This document shows, piece by piece, positions 9,592-17,326 of a DNA stretch of 64,000 bases (position 1 is its first letter; each line of letters opens with the position of its first letter). The notes under the pieces are model-generated. The model was not told the DNA's origin, did not search any database, and saw only the letters and a list, made by a program, of their open reading frames with translations. The translations under genes were made by a program, and so were the position numbers. Source of the DNA: a bacterium (GTDB lineage Bacteria; Planctomycetota; UBA1135; UBA2386); contig JAUILN010000009.1 of NCBI GenBank assembly GCA_030432695.1, positions 372,001 to 436,000 on the forward strand. Reading direction: 5' to 3'.

Positions 9592-11331
9592 TCAGAAGCC
9601 GAGCGTCAGCGCGAAGCAGTCACTGAGGTCGATCACGCCGAGCCATGCTCCGGGTGTCGGGGCTCCGGGTGTCGGGCTGCGACCCACGCCGGCCTGCACG
9701 TAGAGGCGCACGCCCGCGTAGGCGGGGTCGTTGGGGATCCGGATCGGAAAGTCGGCGTTGCCGCCGGAGTCCGCTGCGGCCTGCAGGATCGCGAAGTCGA
9801 GGGGCTGCAGGGTGCAGTCGATCGAGACCGGACGGAGCGCGGTTCCGAACGCCAGCCCGATCGCGCCGAAGGGGTCGGCGCCCTGCACCTGGAGATGGAA
9901 CGGCTGGGTCCCGAGCCGAGGTGCACCGCGCAGGTCGACCGTCGGCTGCTCGGCGGCGATCCCCGCGCAGCCGGGCCGGACCGATTCGAATGCCGTCGCG
10001 TCCAGGTCCGCGAGGTCGATGATCCACAGCTCGGTGCCGAAGGTGTTCTCCTTGCACTGGAACGCCGCGAACGGGCGTCGGTCGGCATCGTGCACCACCG
10101 CGCCGAAGCGTGGGAAGGGTCCGTACTGTCCCGTCGTGTCCGGGGCCAATCGCCGGGTCCCCGCCGCAGTGCCGTCGGTGGCCCACAGGTCGAACTCGTT
10201 CGAGAAACCCGTGACGCTCCGGAACAGCAGCGTGTCACCGAGAGATGCGCTGACCTCCGAGTTCGAGAAGGTCCGGAAGTCGACGTCGACCGGGAAGTCG
10301 AACATCGACGTGCCGGCCACGGTGCCGTCGGTGCGGATCAGCACCGGCGGTTCGGAGTCGTGCACCAGCACCAGGTCGCCGTCGATACGACCGAGGTCCA
10401 CCGACCAGCGCTGCATCGGCCCCAGACCGGCGAGGCGTTGCGTGGATCCGGTGTCCAGGTCGATCGAGCGCAGGGACGTGCCGTTCGGGAAGCCTTCCTC
10501 CGAGAGCGCGATCGCGTATCCGTGGGCCACGAGCGGCGCGATCGGAGTCTCACCGACCTGGGCGAGAGATCGGAGCGAGCCGGCACTCGGCCCGGCGACG
10601 TACAGCCGCGTGGTGGGCAACGTGTAGGAGTGGGCACTCAGCAGGACGCGGCCGGGGCCGGCCTCGATCATGCGAGACCAGTCGTTCGGGAAGTCTCCGA
10701 GCAGCGTCTTCCGGCCGGATGCTGGCGTGACGTGCCAGACTCTCGACGAGTTCGTGCTCGGTCTGGTCAGGACGAAGCAGCTCTCCCCGTCGGCGACGAG
10801 CATGTCGGCCGATGGGATGTCCGGCCCCAGCTCGACCGAGGTCGTGCCGGCGGGTGTGCCGTCGGTCCACCACAGCTTCGAATCGACCGTCAGCAAGGCG
10901 TGGGACGAGGCTCCTTCCGCCCAGCGCACCGTGGAGTCCAATGCGCGAGCGATCGGCACGGTCGTGGTGCCGGCCGCGGTCCCGTCGCTCAGGAGCAGCC
11001 GAAGATCGGTCGGGCCGGAGGCGAGCAGCCACACCGCCCGCTGCCCGATCCGGGCGCGCGCGAGCTGGGAGTAGCCGCTCGGTCCGCCATCGAGCTGGAC
11101 CAGCTGCCGGGTGCCGGCGGCGGTGCCGTCGGTGGTCCACAGGTCGGCTCCGAGCAGCGGGCCGGAGAAGAACAGCGCCTGACCGCGCAGCGCGACGAAG
11201 GCATCGGGAAACGAGCTGCCGCCCCCCGGATTCAGGTCGATGATGGTCGACTGGGCGGTTGCCGGCTTGTTCGAGAGCAGGAGGAGCAGGCCCAGACAGG
11301 CCAGGTGAGGCTTGTGAATCGGTGATCGCAT
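9592..11331 (-). CDS. Secreted ELWxxDGT-repeat protein
   Basis: 579 residues with a signal peptide ending near PATAQS. At least five repeats of the type LWxxDGTxAGT are visible (LWTTDGTAAGT, LLSDGTAAGT, LWWTDGTPAGT, LIRTDGTVAGT, LWATDGTAAGT), spread over the first ~390 residues, so the region probably forms a beta-propeller. The C-terminal ~120 residues form a separate beta-rich domain of a type that recurs at the end of large secreted proteins in this window. The function is unknown; repeats of this kind are usually found in cell-surface or extracellular proteins. It is convergent with the DHOR gene and divergent from metF. Confidence 0.85.
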   Translation of the reverse strand: MRSPIHKPHLACLGLLLLLSNKPATAQSTIIDLNPGGGSSFPDAFVALRGQALFFSGPLLGADLWTTDGTAAGTRQLVQLDGGPSGYSQLARARIGQRAVWLLASGPTDLRLLLSDGTAAGTTTVPIARALDSTVRWAEGASSHALLTVDSKLWWTDGTPAGTTSVELGPDIPSADMLVADGESCFVLTRPSTNSSRVWHVTPASGRKTLLGDFPNDWSRMIEAGPGRVLLSAHSYTLPTTRLYVAGPSAGSLRSLAQVGETPIAPLVAHGYAIALSEEGFPNGTSLRSIDLDTGSTQRLAGLGPMQRWSVDLGRIDGDLVLVHDSEPPVLIRTDGTVAGTSMFDFPVDVDFRTFSNSEVSASLGDTLLFRSVTGFSNEFDLWATDGTAAGTRRLAPDTTGQYGPFPRFGAVVHDADRRPFAAFQCKENTFGTELWIIDLADLDATAFESVRPGCAGIAAEQPTVDLRGAPRLGTQPFHLQVQGADPFGAIGLAFGTALRPVSIDCTLQPLDFAILQAAADSGGNADFPIRIPNDPAYAGVRLYVQAGVGRSPTPGAPTPGAWLGVIDLSDCFALTLGF

Positions 11332-11361
11332 GGTCTCGGTTACGTGCGGCCGGGAGCCCGA

Positions 11362-11398
11362 CCTCCCCGGTCCGCTGATGGACTCGCGTCCGGGGAGG
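11362..11398. promoter_or_regulatory. Inverted repeat in the metF upstream region
   Basis: CCTCCCCGG (11362-11370) and CCGGGGAGG (11390-11398) are perfect 9-bp inverted arms around a 19-nt spacer. They lie in the 162-bp divergent region between the ELWxxDGT gene and metF. The arrangement could be an operator or an RNA hairpin in the metF leader. It does not resemble a SAM or SAH riboswitch that I can recognise. Confidence 0.4.
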
Positions 11399-11493
11399 AC
11401 GATAGTGGTTTCTGCACTCCGGTGGCGGGGATCCCGGCGGTTCGGGGATTGCGATTCGAAAGCCGGCCGGTCCGGCCGCTACCCTGTTCCCCG

Positions 11494-12363
11494 ATGCGTA
11501 TCGCAGACATGTTCGACGCCGGCGACGACCCGGTGGTCTCCTTCGAGTTCTTCCCGCCGAAGACCGAGGACGGCACGGAGGCGCTGTTCCACACCGTGGA
11601 GCGCCTGCGCGGTTGCCGGCCGTCGTTCGTCTCGGTGACCTACGGCGCCGGCGGCAGCACCCGCGACCGCACGCTCGGCCTGGTCGCGCGGATCAAGAAC
11701 GACTTGGGCATCGAGACGATGGCCCACCTCACCTGCGTGGGGAGCACCAAGGCCGAGATCCGCGAGGTGCTGAAGCGGCTGGTCGACGCCGGCATCGAGA
11801 ACGTGCTGGCGCTGCGCGGCGATCCGCCGAAGGGCGAGACCGAGTTCAAGAAGCCCGAGGGTGGCTTCGGCTACGCCAGCGAACTGGTGGAGTTCATCCG
11901 CGACGAGGGCTTCCCGCTGTGCGTCGGCGCGGCGTTCTATCCGGAGAAGCACGTCGAGGCTCCGGATCACGAGGTCGACCTGCAGAACCTGGTCGCCAAG
12001 GTCGAGGCGGGTGCGGAATTCCTGGTGAGTCAGCTGTTCTTCGACAACCAGGACTTCTTCGCGTTCGTGCGGCGCGCGCGGAGTGCCGGCATCGACATCC
12101 CGATGGTGCCCGGCCTGATGCCGGTCACCAACGTGGCGCAGACCGCGCGCTTCACCGAGATGTGCGGCAGCCGCATCCCGCAGGAGCTGCTGCGGCGGCT
12201 GAAGATCGTCGAGGAGGACCCGGCGGCGGTGGTGGCGACGGGCGTGACCTGGACCGCGCAGCAGTGCAGCGAGCTGCTCGATGCCGGCGCGCCGGGGATC
12301 CACTTCTACACGCTCAACAAGTCGTCGGCGACCTTGGCGGTGCATGCGGCGCTGGGGCTGTGA
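11494..12363 (+). CDS. metF: Methylenetetrahydrofolate reductase
   Basis: 289 residues, the normal length of bacterial MetF. It has SFEFFPPK (with the conserved Glu18) at the N-terminus, SVTYGAGGSTRD, the NVLALRGDPPKG folate/FAD region, and QLFFDN followed by PMVPGLMPVTN. The enzyme uses FAD and NADH to reduce 5,10-methylene-THF to 5-methyl-THF, the methyl donor for methionine synthesis. I chose the ATG at 11494 over an in-frame ATG 150 bp upstream because MRIADMFDAG begins the conserved domain. No other methionine gene is near. Confidence 0.95.
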   Translation: MRIADMFDAGDDPVVSFEFFPPKTEDGTEALFHTVERLRGCRPSFVSVTYGAGGSTRDRTLGLVARIKNDLGIETMAHLTCVGSTKAEIREVLKRLVDAGIENVLALRGDPPKGETEFKKPEGGFGYASELVEFIRDEGFPLCVGAAFYPEKHVEAPDHEVDLQNLVAKVEAGAEFLVSQLFFDNQDFFAFVRRARSAGIDIPMVPGLMPVTNVAQTARFTEMCGSRIPQELLRRLKIVEEDPAAVVATGVTWTAQQCSELLDAGAPGIHFYTLNKSSATLAVHAALGL

Positions 12364-12393
12364 CCGGCACCTGTGACCAGCAAGCAGGCCGGA

Positions 12394-13386
12394 TCAGCGC
12401 TCGAAGCGGGTGGTGATCACGTGCGGCAGCACCCGCCCGGTGGCCTGGCCGCGCTCGCCGACCAGGCAGCGACCCGGCAGCGTGAGGCCGGCGGGCGCGG
12501 GCAGCACCACCGACTGGTAGCCGTTCGAGATCGACGTACCGCCGCCGGTCTCGATCGTGAACCCCTGGTGCTCGAGGAGGAGCGACTGGAAGTTCGGCGG
12601 CAGACGGAGTGTGAAGCCGGAGTCGTAGTGCCAGGCGCCGAGCGGCAGTCGCCGCAGCGGGAAGACCACGTCGAGCGAGCAGTGGATCGTGCCGCACAGA
12701 CCGGGGAGGTTCGCAACCGGGTCGGTGTGGCCGACGGCCGAGAACACCTGCTGGACGCTCGGCGGGGTCGGGTCCATGCCGCTGACCAGGCGGCAGCTGC
12801 CGCCTGAACTGGTGAAGTACTCGGTCGCGAAGCCGACCCCGGCGAGCGTGCCGCAGCTCGAGCCCTTGGCGCTGCCGAAGTTGTTGGCGATCGATTCACC
12901 GAAGCCGTCGAAGATGTGCTGCGGGGCGGCCGCGGAGATGATCCGCAGATCGAACAGCAGGTCGTTGCCGGCACCGTGCGCGTAGGGTCGGTCGAAGGGG
13001 ATCCGCACGTCGAAGGGCTGCGAGACGCCGACGCTCCAGGCCGGCATCTGCAGCGGCCGACGGTCGATCGTCACCGTGGGAGGGCCGAGCAGGTTCCGAT
13101 CGAACTCGGGTCCGAAGCCGTTGGCGTTCGCGGGGGCCATCGTCATCAGCACCTCGATACCCAGCGCCGCGGTCGGGCGGGTCTGCGGCGTCGCCCGCCG
13201 GAAGGCGATCGCCTGCAGGTTGGCGGTGAGGCCGCGGAATTCGGTGTGCACCTGCTGGCGACGTTCCTGGCCGTTCCACAGGATCTGGGCGTTGCCCGGC
13301 CCGTTCGCGCCGGCGGCGGGAACCACGATCGGCTGGGCCGCGAGCGCCGGGGCGAGCGCGAGAGGGATGGCGAGGAGGAGCTTCAT
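12394..13386 (-). CDS. Exported protein of unknown function
   Basis: 330 residues with a clear signal peptide (MKLLLAIPLALAPALAAQ). The mature part is beta-rich, with paired cysteines (for example CGTL, CRLV, CGTIHC), and reads like a concanavalin-like or surface beta-sandwich protein. I recognise no enzyme motif. It is convergent with metF (30-bp gap) and its start faces the aminopeptidase gene. The ATG at 13386 was chosen because the signal peptide begins there; a longer frame upstream has no export signal. Confidence 0.75.
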   Translation of the reverse strand: MKLLLAIPLALAPALAAQPIVVPAAGANGPGNAQILWNGQERRQQVHTEFRGLTANLQAIAFRRATPQTRPTAALGIEVLMTMAPANANGFGPEFDRNLLGPPTVTIDRRPLQMPAWSVGVSQPFDVRIPFDRPYAHGAGNDLLFDLRIISAAAPQHIFDGFGESIANNFGSAKGSSCGTLAGVGFATEYFTSSGGSCRLVSGMDPTPPSVQQVFSAVGHTDPVANLPGLCGTIHCSLDVVFPLRRLPLGAWHYDSGFTLRLPPNFQSLLLEHQGFTIETGGGTSISNGYQSVVLPAPAGLTLPGRCLVGERGQATGRVLPHVITTRFER

Positions 13387-13487
13387 GGCGGTCGGTCCTG
13401 TACCCGCGCGGAGCGGGGCGGTCACCGGGTGTCTCGCATCGGAAGCCGGTCGGGCATTCCGCGGCAGCGGGGCGTACAACGGAGCGT

Positions 13488-14822
13488 GTGACCCAGACCG
13501 ACCTCCGCGTCCTGACCGCGCGCTGTGCCGAACGCCGCGCCGCCCTTCTCGACCGTCTCGGCGACGGTCTGCTGCTGGTCCGCACCGCGCCCGAGACGCT
13601 GCGCAATGGCGACGTCCACCATGCGTGGCGGCCGGGCAGTGACCTCGCCTGGTTGACCGGTTTCCCGGAGCCCGAAGCGGTGCTCTGTGCGTGGTGGGAC
13701 ACTTCCGGCCGCCGTCCGAAGCTGGCGACGGTGCTGTTCGTCCGGTCGCGGGACAAGGCGCGCGAGATCTGGGACGGGCCGAGAGTGGGAGTCGCGGCCG
13801 CGCGGCGGCGGTTCGGGGTCGACCGGGCCTTCCCGATCGCCGAGCTGTGGAAGCGTCTGCCGGAACTCCTCGCGCCGCACGCCCGCCTGTTCACCACGCT
13901 CGGTCGCGACCCCGAGTTCGACCGGCGCCTGTTCGAGGTCTTCGGCCGGCTCGCGTTCTCGGGTCGGCGCGCCAACGCTCCGGCCCACCCGATCATCCAG
14001 GATCCCACGCCGGCGCTCGCCGAGCTCAGGTGCATCAAGGACGACCTGGAGATCGCGGCGCTGCGGCGGGCGGCCGAGATCACCGCGGCGGGGCACGTCG
14101 CGGCGATGCGTGCAGCGGCGCCGGGGATGACCGAGTACCAGGTCCAGGAGATCCTCGAGGGTGCCTTCCGCCGCGCGGGCTCGCCGCGCAACGGCTACGA
14201 GTCGATCGTCGCCAGCGGCCGCAATGCCTGCATCCTGCACTACATCGAGAACCAGCGGCGGATCCGTCGCGGCGAGCTGCTGCTGATCGATGCCGGCGCC
14301 GAGCACGACCTCTACACCGCGGACATCACCCGGACCTTCCCGGTCGGCGCGCCGTTCAGCGATGCCCAGGCGGCGGTCTACGACGTGGTGCTGAAGGCCC
14401 AGAAGGCGGCGATCCGCCAGGTGCGGCCGGGCAGGCCCTGGGACGCGGTGCACAAGACGGCGGTCCGCGAGCTGACCAAGGGGCTGATCGGGCTCGGCGT
14501 GCTGCGCGGCAGCCCGGCGAAGCGCATCGAGAAGGGCGACTTCCGGCAGTGGTACATGCATGGCACCAGCCACTGGCTCGGCATGGACGTGCACGACGCG
14601 GGGCCGTACCAGGACCGCGACGGCAAGCCGGTGAAGTTCCGTCCCGGCATGGTGCTCACCGTGGAGCCGGGCCTCTACTTCGCGGCCGACGACCGCTCGG
14701 TCGCCAAGGAGCTGCGTGGCATCGGCGTGCGCATCGAGGACGACGTGCTGGTCACGGACGGCGCGCCGGAGGTGCTGACCGCGGCGTGCCCGAAGGAGCG
14801 GCGGGAGATGGCGCGCGCGTGA
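13488..14822 (+). CDS. pepP: Xaa-Pro aminopeptidase (M24B)
   Basis: 444 residues, the expected size for PepP. The N-terminal creatinase-like domain contains HHAWRPGSDLAWLTGF. The C-terminal pita-bread domain carries all five metal ligands: Asp268 and Asp279 in IDAGAEHDLYTADITRTF, His362 in the SHWLGMDVHD block, Glu393 in TVEPGLYF and Glu417 in RIEDDVLV. It removes N-terminal residues that precede proline and needs two Mn2+ ions. The start is a GTG; the first conserved block begins soon after it. Confidence 0.93.
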   Translation: MTQTDLRVLTARCAERRAALLDRLGDGLLLVRTAPETLRNGDVHHAWRPGSDLAWLTGFPEPEAVLCAWWDTSGRRPKLATVLFVRSRDKAREIWDGPRVGVAAARRRFGVDRAFPIAELWKRLPELLAPHARLFTTLGRDPEFDRRLFEVFGRLAFSGRRANAPAHPIIQDPTPALAELRCIKDDLEIAALRRAAEITAAGHVAAMRAAAPGMTEYQVQEILEGAFRRAGSPRNGYESIVASGRNACILHYIENQRRIRRGELLLIDAGAEHDLYTADITRTFPVGAPFSDAQAAVYDVVLKAQKAAIRQVRPGRPWDAVHKTAVRELTKGLIGLGVLRGSPAKRIEKGDFRQWYMHGTSHWLGMDVHDAGPYQDRDGKPVKFRPGMVLTVEPGLYFAADDRSVAKELRGIGVRIEDDVLVTDGAPEVLTAACPKERREMARA

Positions 14823-14995
14823 GCCTGTAGCGCGGCTCGCCGCGAAGCGTCATCGCCAGGTCGTCGCGCCAGCGGTCGAGATCGAGGTCGTGGTCCAGGC
14901 GCGCCGGCTCTTCGATTCCGCGGACGGGAGTGCTTCGGGTGGGACACTTCATCGGAGCCGATTGCTCCGCGTGAGCGCCGGGGGGACGGTTCCAC

Positions 14996-16015
14996 TCAGT
15001 CGCCCGCTGGCGGCGCGAAAGCGAGCCGCCGCGCGCTGATCCGCGGCGCCACTGCGCCGGCCTTCATCAGCTCGCCGTCGTCGGGGTAGCCGCAGTCCAG
15101 CGGTCCCGGGCCGACCCACTCGCTCTCCATGCCCTCGATGCGGATCTCGCCGCGGGGATCGAAGGTCGCGACCGTGTAGAGAGCGTCGGCGTAGGGCGCG
15201 GTGTACTTGATCGCCGGATTCGCGGTGTCGACGGCTTCCGAGTAGCGGATCCGTGCGTGGCTGCGCCCCATCCAGAAGTAGCTCATCGAGTTGATGATCA
15301 CGTGGTGGATGCCGTCGATCTCCAGGTGGTCGTCGACGTGGAAGTGGCCCGCGAAGCAGGCGACGACCTTCTTGCGGCCGGTCTCGGGGTGCTTGGCGGC
15401 TGCAAGGATTGCGAGGATCTCGTCGCGGTTGCGCACGCAGGCGCGGCCGATTGGTTGGTGGGAGTGGACGACCACGGGGAGCGGACTCCGCTCGAGTTCC
15501 GCCCGGAGCCAGGCGAGCTGGTCGGCCCGCATCCCTGCGGGATAGCCGCGGCGCGGCTCCTCCTCGGGAGGATCGTTGGTGTCGAGGACGATGTGGCGGA
15601 AGCTGCCGCCGTCGAACCCGTAGTAGCGCCCCGGCATGCCGAGGAAGGCCACGGAGTCCTCCGGCGTGTGGTTCCCATCCATCTCGTGGTTGCCGATCAC
15701 GTGGTAGCGCGGGCCGGCGAAGCGATTCCAGATGCCGAGGAATCGGTCGTTCTTCGGGTCGGGGATGCAGAAGTCGCCGAGCTGCAGGATTGCATCGACC
15801 TTCTCGTGCCGCATGCGCTCGATGAAGATCCTCAGCCGCTCCTCGCCGTCGTGCATGATGTCTTGGTGCGGATCTGCGCAGATTCCGAGGCGGAATGGCT
15901 GGTCCGCGGGGGGGCGGGCGTTGCCCTGCGCGTGTCGACGGATCGAAGGAGCGATCGCCGCTGCGGCAGCGGTCGCGGAGCCGGCCAGGAACGAGCGTCT
16001 CGAGGTGCCAGTCAT
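14996..16015 (-). CDS. Tat-exported calcineurin-like phosphoesterase
   Basis: 339 residues. The N-terminus TSRRSFLAGSATAA is a twin-arginine signal. The metallophosphoesterase motifs are in order: ADPH (Asp48, His50), LGDF (Asp81), GNHE (Asn109, His110), HSHQP and GHFH. The fold therefore binds two metal ions and hydrolyses a phosphate ester in the periplasm; the substrate is unknown. It lies 62 bp downstream of the glycosyltransferase gene on the same strand and may be co-transcribed with it. Confidence 0.85.
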   Translation of the reverse strand: MTGTSRRSFLAGSATAAAAAIAPSIRRHAQGNARPPADQPFRLGICADPHQDIMHDGEERLRIFIERMRHEKVDAILQLGDFCIPDPKNDRFLGIWNRFAGPRYHVIGNHEMDGNHTPEDSVAFLGMPGRYYGFDGGSFRHIVLDTNDPPEEEPRRGYPAGMRADQLAWLRAELERSPLPVVVHSHQPIGRACVRNRDEILAILAAAKHPETGRKKVVACFAGHFHVDDHLEIDGIHHVIINSMSYFWMGRSHARIRYSEAVDTANPAIKYTAPYADALYTVATFDPRGEIRIEGMESEWVGPGPLDCGYPDDGELMKAGAVAPRISARRLAFAPPAGD

Positions 16016-16077
16016 GGCCGCATCATCGCCCTGTGTCTGGCGAGGAACCTCCTGGTTCCGCGGCCTTCACCAACCCT

Positions 16078-17256
16078 TCACCTCGTGCGTTCGGCGCTGC
16101 GGAGTGCGGCGAGCGGATGGAAGGTGTCGCGCCAGCGCACGCCGCCGCGGCGCAGGGTGACCACGAAGCTGTTGGCCATGGTGGCGAGGACGAGGCCGAA
16201 GGCGAGCGGCAGCGCCAGGGCGTGCGCGGGATGCCAGCGGTAGCGGCGCGCGACGCGGCTCGCGACCAACATCATCGGTAGGAAGCCCAGGGTGGCGACC
16301 GCGGCCCATGGCAGCTCGGCGGCGAGGGCGAGCGGTAGGCCCAGAAGCGCGAGCAGCCACAGCGCCAGGCCCGCCGACCAGGCGAGGAGGAAGGGCAGGG
16401 TGCGGAAGCCGAACATCGCGAAGTAGTTCTTCTCCAGCACGCGGAACACGCTGCCGAGGTCGGTGATCCACGCGACGCTGGCGGCGTCGACCGCGAAGCG
16501 GAGCCGGCTGCGCAGGCCGGCCGCGGTGACCGCGCGGGCCAGGGCGATGTCCTCGACGACGCGCAGGCGCACCGCAGCGTGGCCGCCGACCTGTTCGTAG
16601 GCGTCCCGCCGGATCAGCGTGAAGGCTCCCACACCCATCGCGGAGCCGGGACGATCGCGCTCGGCGCCGCGCATGCGCCCCATCAGCCCCATGCACATCG
16701 TCAGCGCGACCGCTCGTCCGGCGAGGGACTGGTCGCGGAGCTGTGGCAGGATGCACAGGTGGGCGGCCGCGCTGTGTTCGGCGGCAGCCACCGCACGGGC
16801 GATGGTGTCGGGCTCCACCCGCGTATCGGCGTCGACGAACAGCAGCCAGTCGGGAGGCGGCGCGCTCGTCACGTGGGTGGCACCGAGCTGGCAGGCGTGG
16901 CACTTGCCGAGCCAGTCCTCGGGGAGTCGGTCGACGCGGACCGGCCAGAGTCGGAACGGATGTCGTGCCTGCACATCGGCGACGACCCGCGCGCTGGCGT
17001 CCATCGAGCGGTCGTCCACCGCGACGACCTCGAGGTCGACGCCGCGCGAAGCGAGGAGACGAGACAGGGTCTCGGGGAGCGACTCGACCTCGTCCCGGAA
17101 TGCGAGCACCGCACGCACGCGTGCTGATCTGCCGTCCGGTTGGTCGGGCTCCAGGTCGGCGAGCGCAGCGAGTCCCCGCGATGCCGCCCACGCCACCATT
17201 GCCCAGCCGGCGCCCGCGGCGAGGAACGGCAGTTCGATCCAGGAAGGGAGGGCCAC
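16078..17256 (-). CDS. Membrane-bound family 2 glycosyltransferase (HpnB/CrtQ-like)
   Basis: 392 residues from the GTG at 17256. There is one N-terminal membrane helix, then a GT-A catalytic domain with VRAVLAFRDE, VVAVDDRSMD, the FVDADTRVEP DxD motif, and a VVEDIALAR block equivalent to the ED motif. The last ~120 residues hold three or four membrane helices. The layout recalls HpnB and CrtQ enzymes that glycosylate isoprenoid lipids; the acceptor here is unknown. I chose GTG because GGGAGGAGA sits just before it. An ATG at 17343 would overlap the divergent neighbour. Confidence 0.8.
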   Translation of the reverse strand: MALPSWIELPFLAAGAGWAMVAWAASRGLAALADLEPDQPDGRSARVRAVLAFRDEVESLPETLSRLLASRGVDLEVVAVDDRSMDASARVVADVQARHPFRLWPVRVDRLPEDWLGKCHACQLGATHVTSAPPPDWLLFVDADTRVEPDTIARAVAAAEHSAAAHLCILPQLRDQSLAGRAVALTMCMGLMGRMRGAERDRPGSAMGVGAFTLIRRDAYEQVGGHAAVRLRVVEDIALARAVTAAGLRSRLRFAVDAASVAWITDLGSVFRVLEKNYFAMFGFRTLPFLLAWSAGLALWLLALLGLPLALAAELPWAAVATLGFLPMMLVASRVARRYRWHPAHALALPLAFGLVLATMANSFVVTLRRGGVRWRDTFHPLAALRSAERTR

Positions 17257-17326
17257 CACTCTCCTCCCAGCATCGGCGCCGGAGCGCTCGATTGCACCCG
17301 GCCCTCCGACTCTCGAAGATCCGGCG

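Noticed and set aside
11332..11493. SAM or SAH riboswitch upstream of metF
   Set aside because: The conserved cores of those riboswitches are not present; only an inverted repeat is seen.
14824..14952. Short minus-strand frame starting MKCPTRSTPVRG in the gap behind pepP
   Set aside because: It has no stop in the gap and runs on into the pepP gene antisense; no ribosome-binding site or homology was recognisable.
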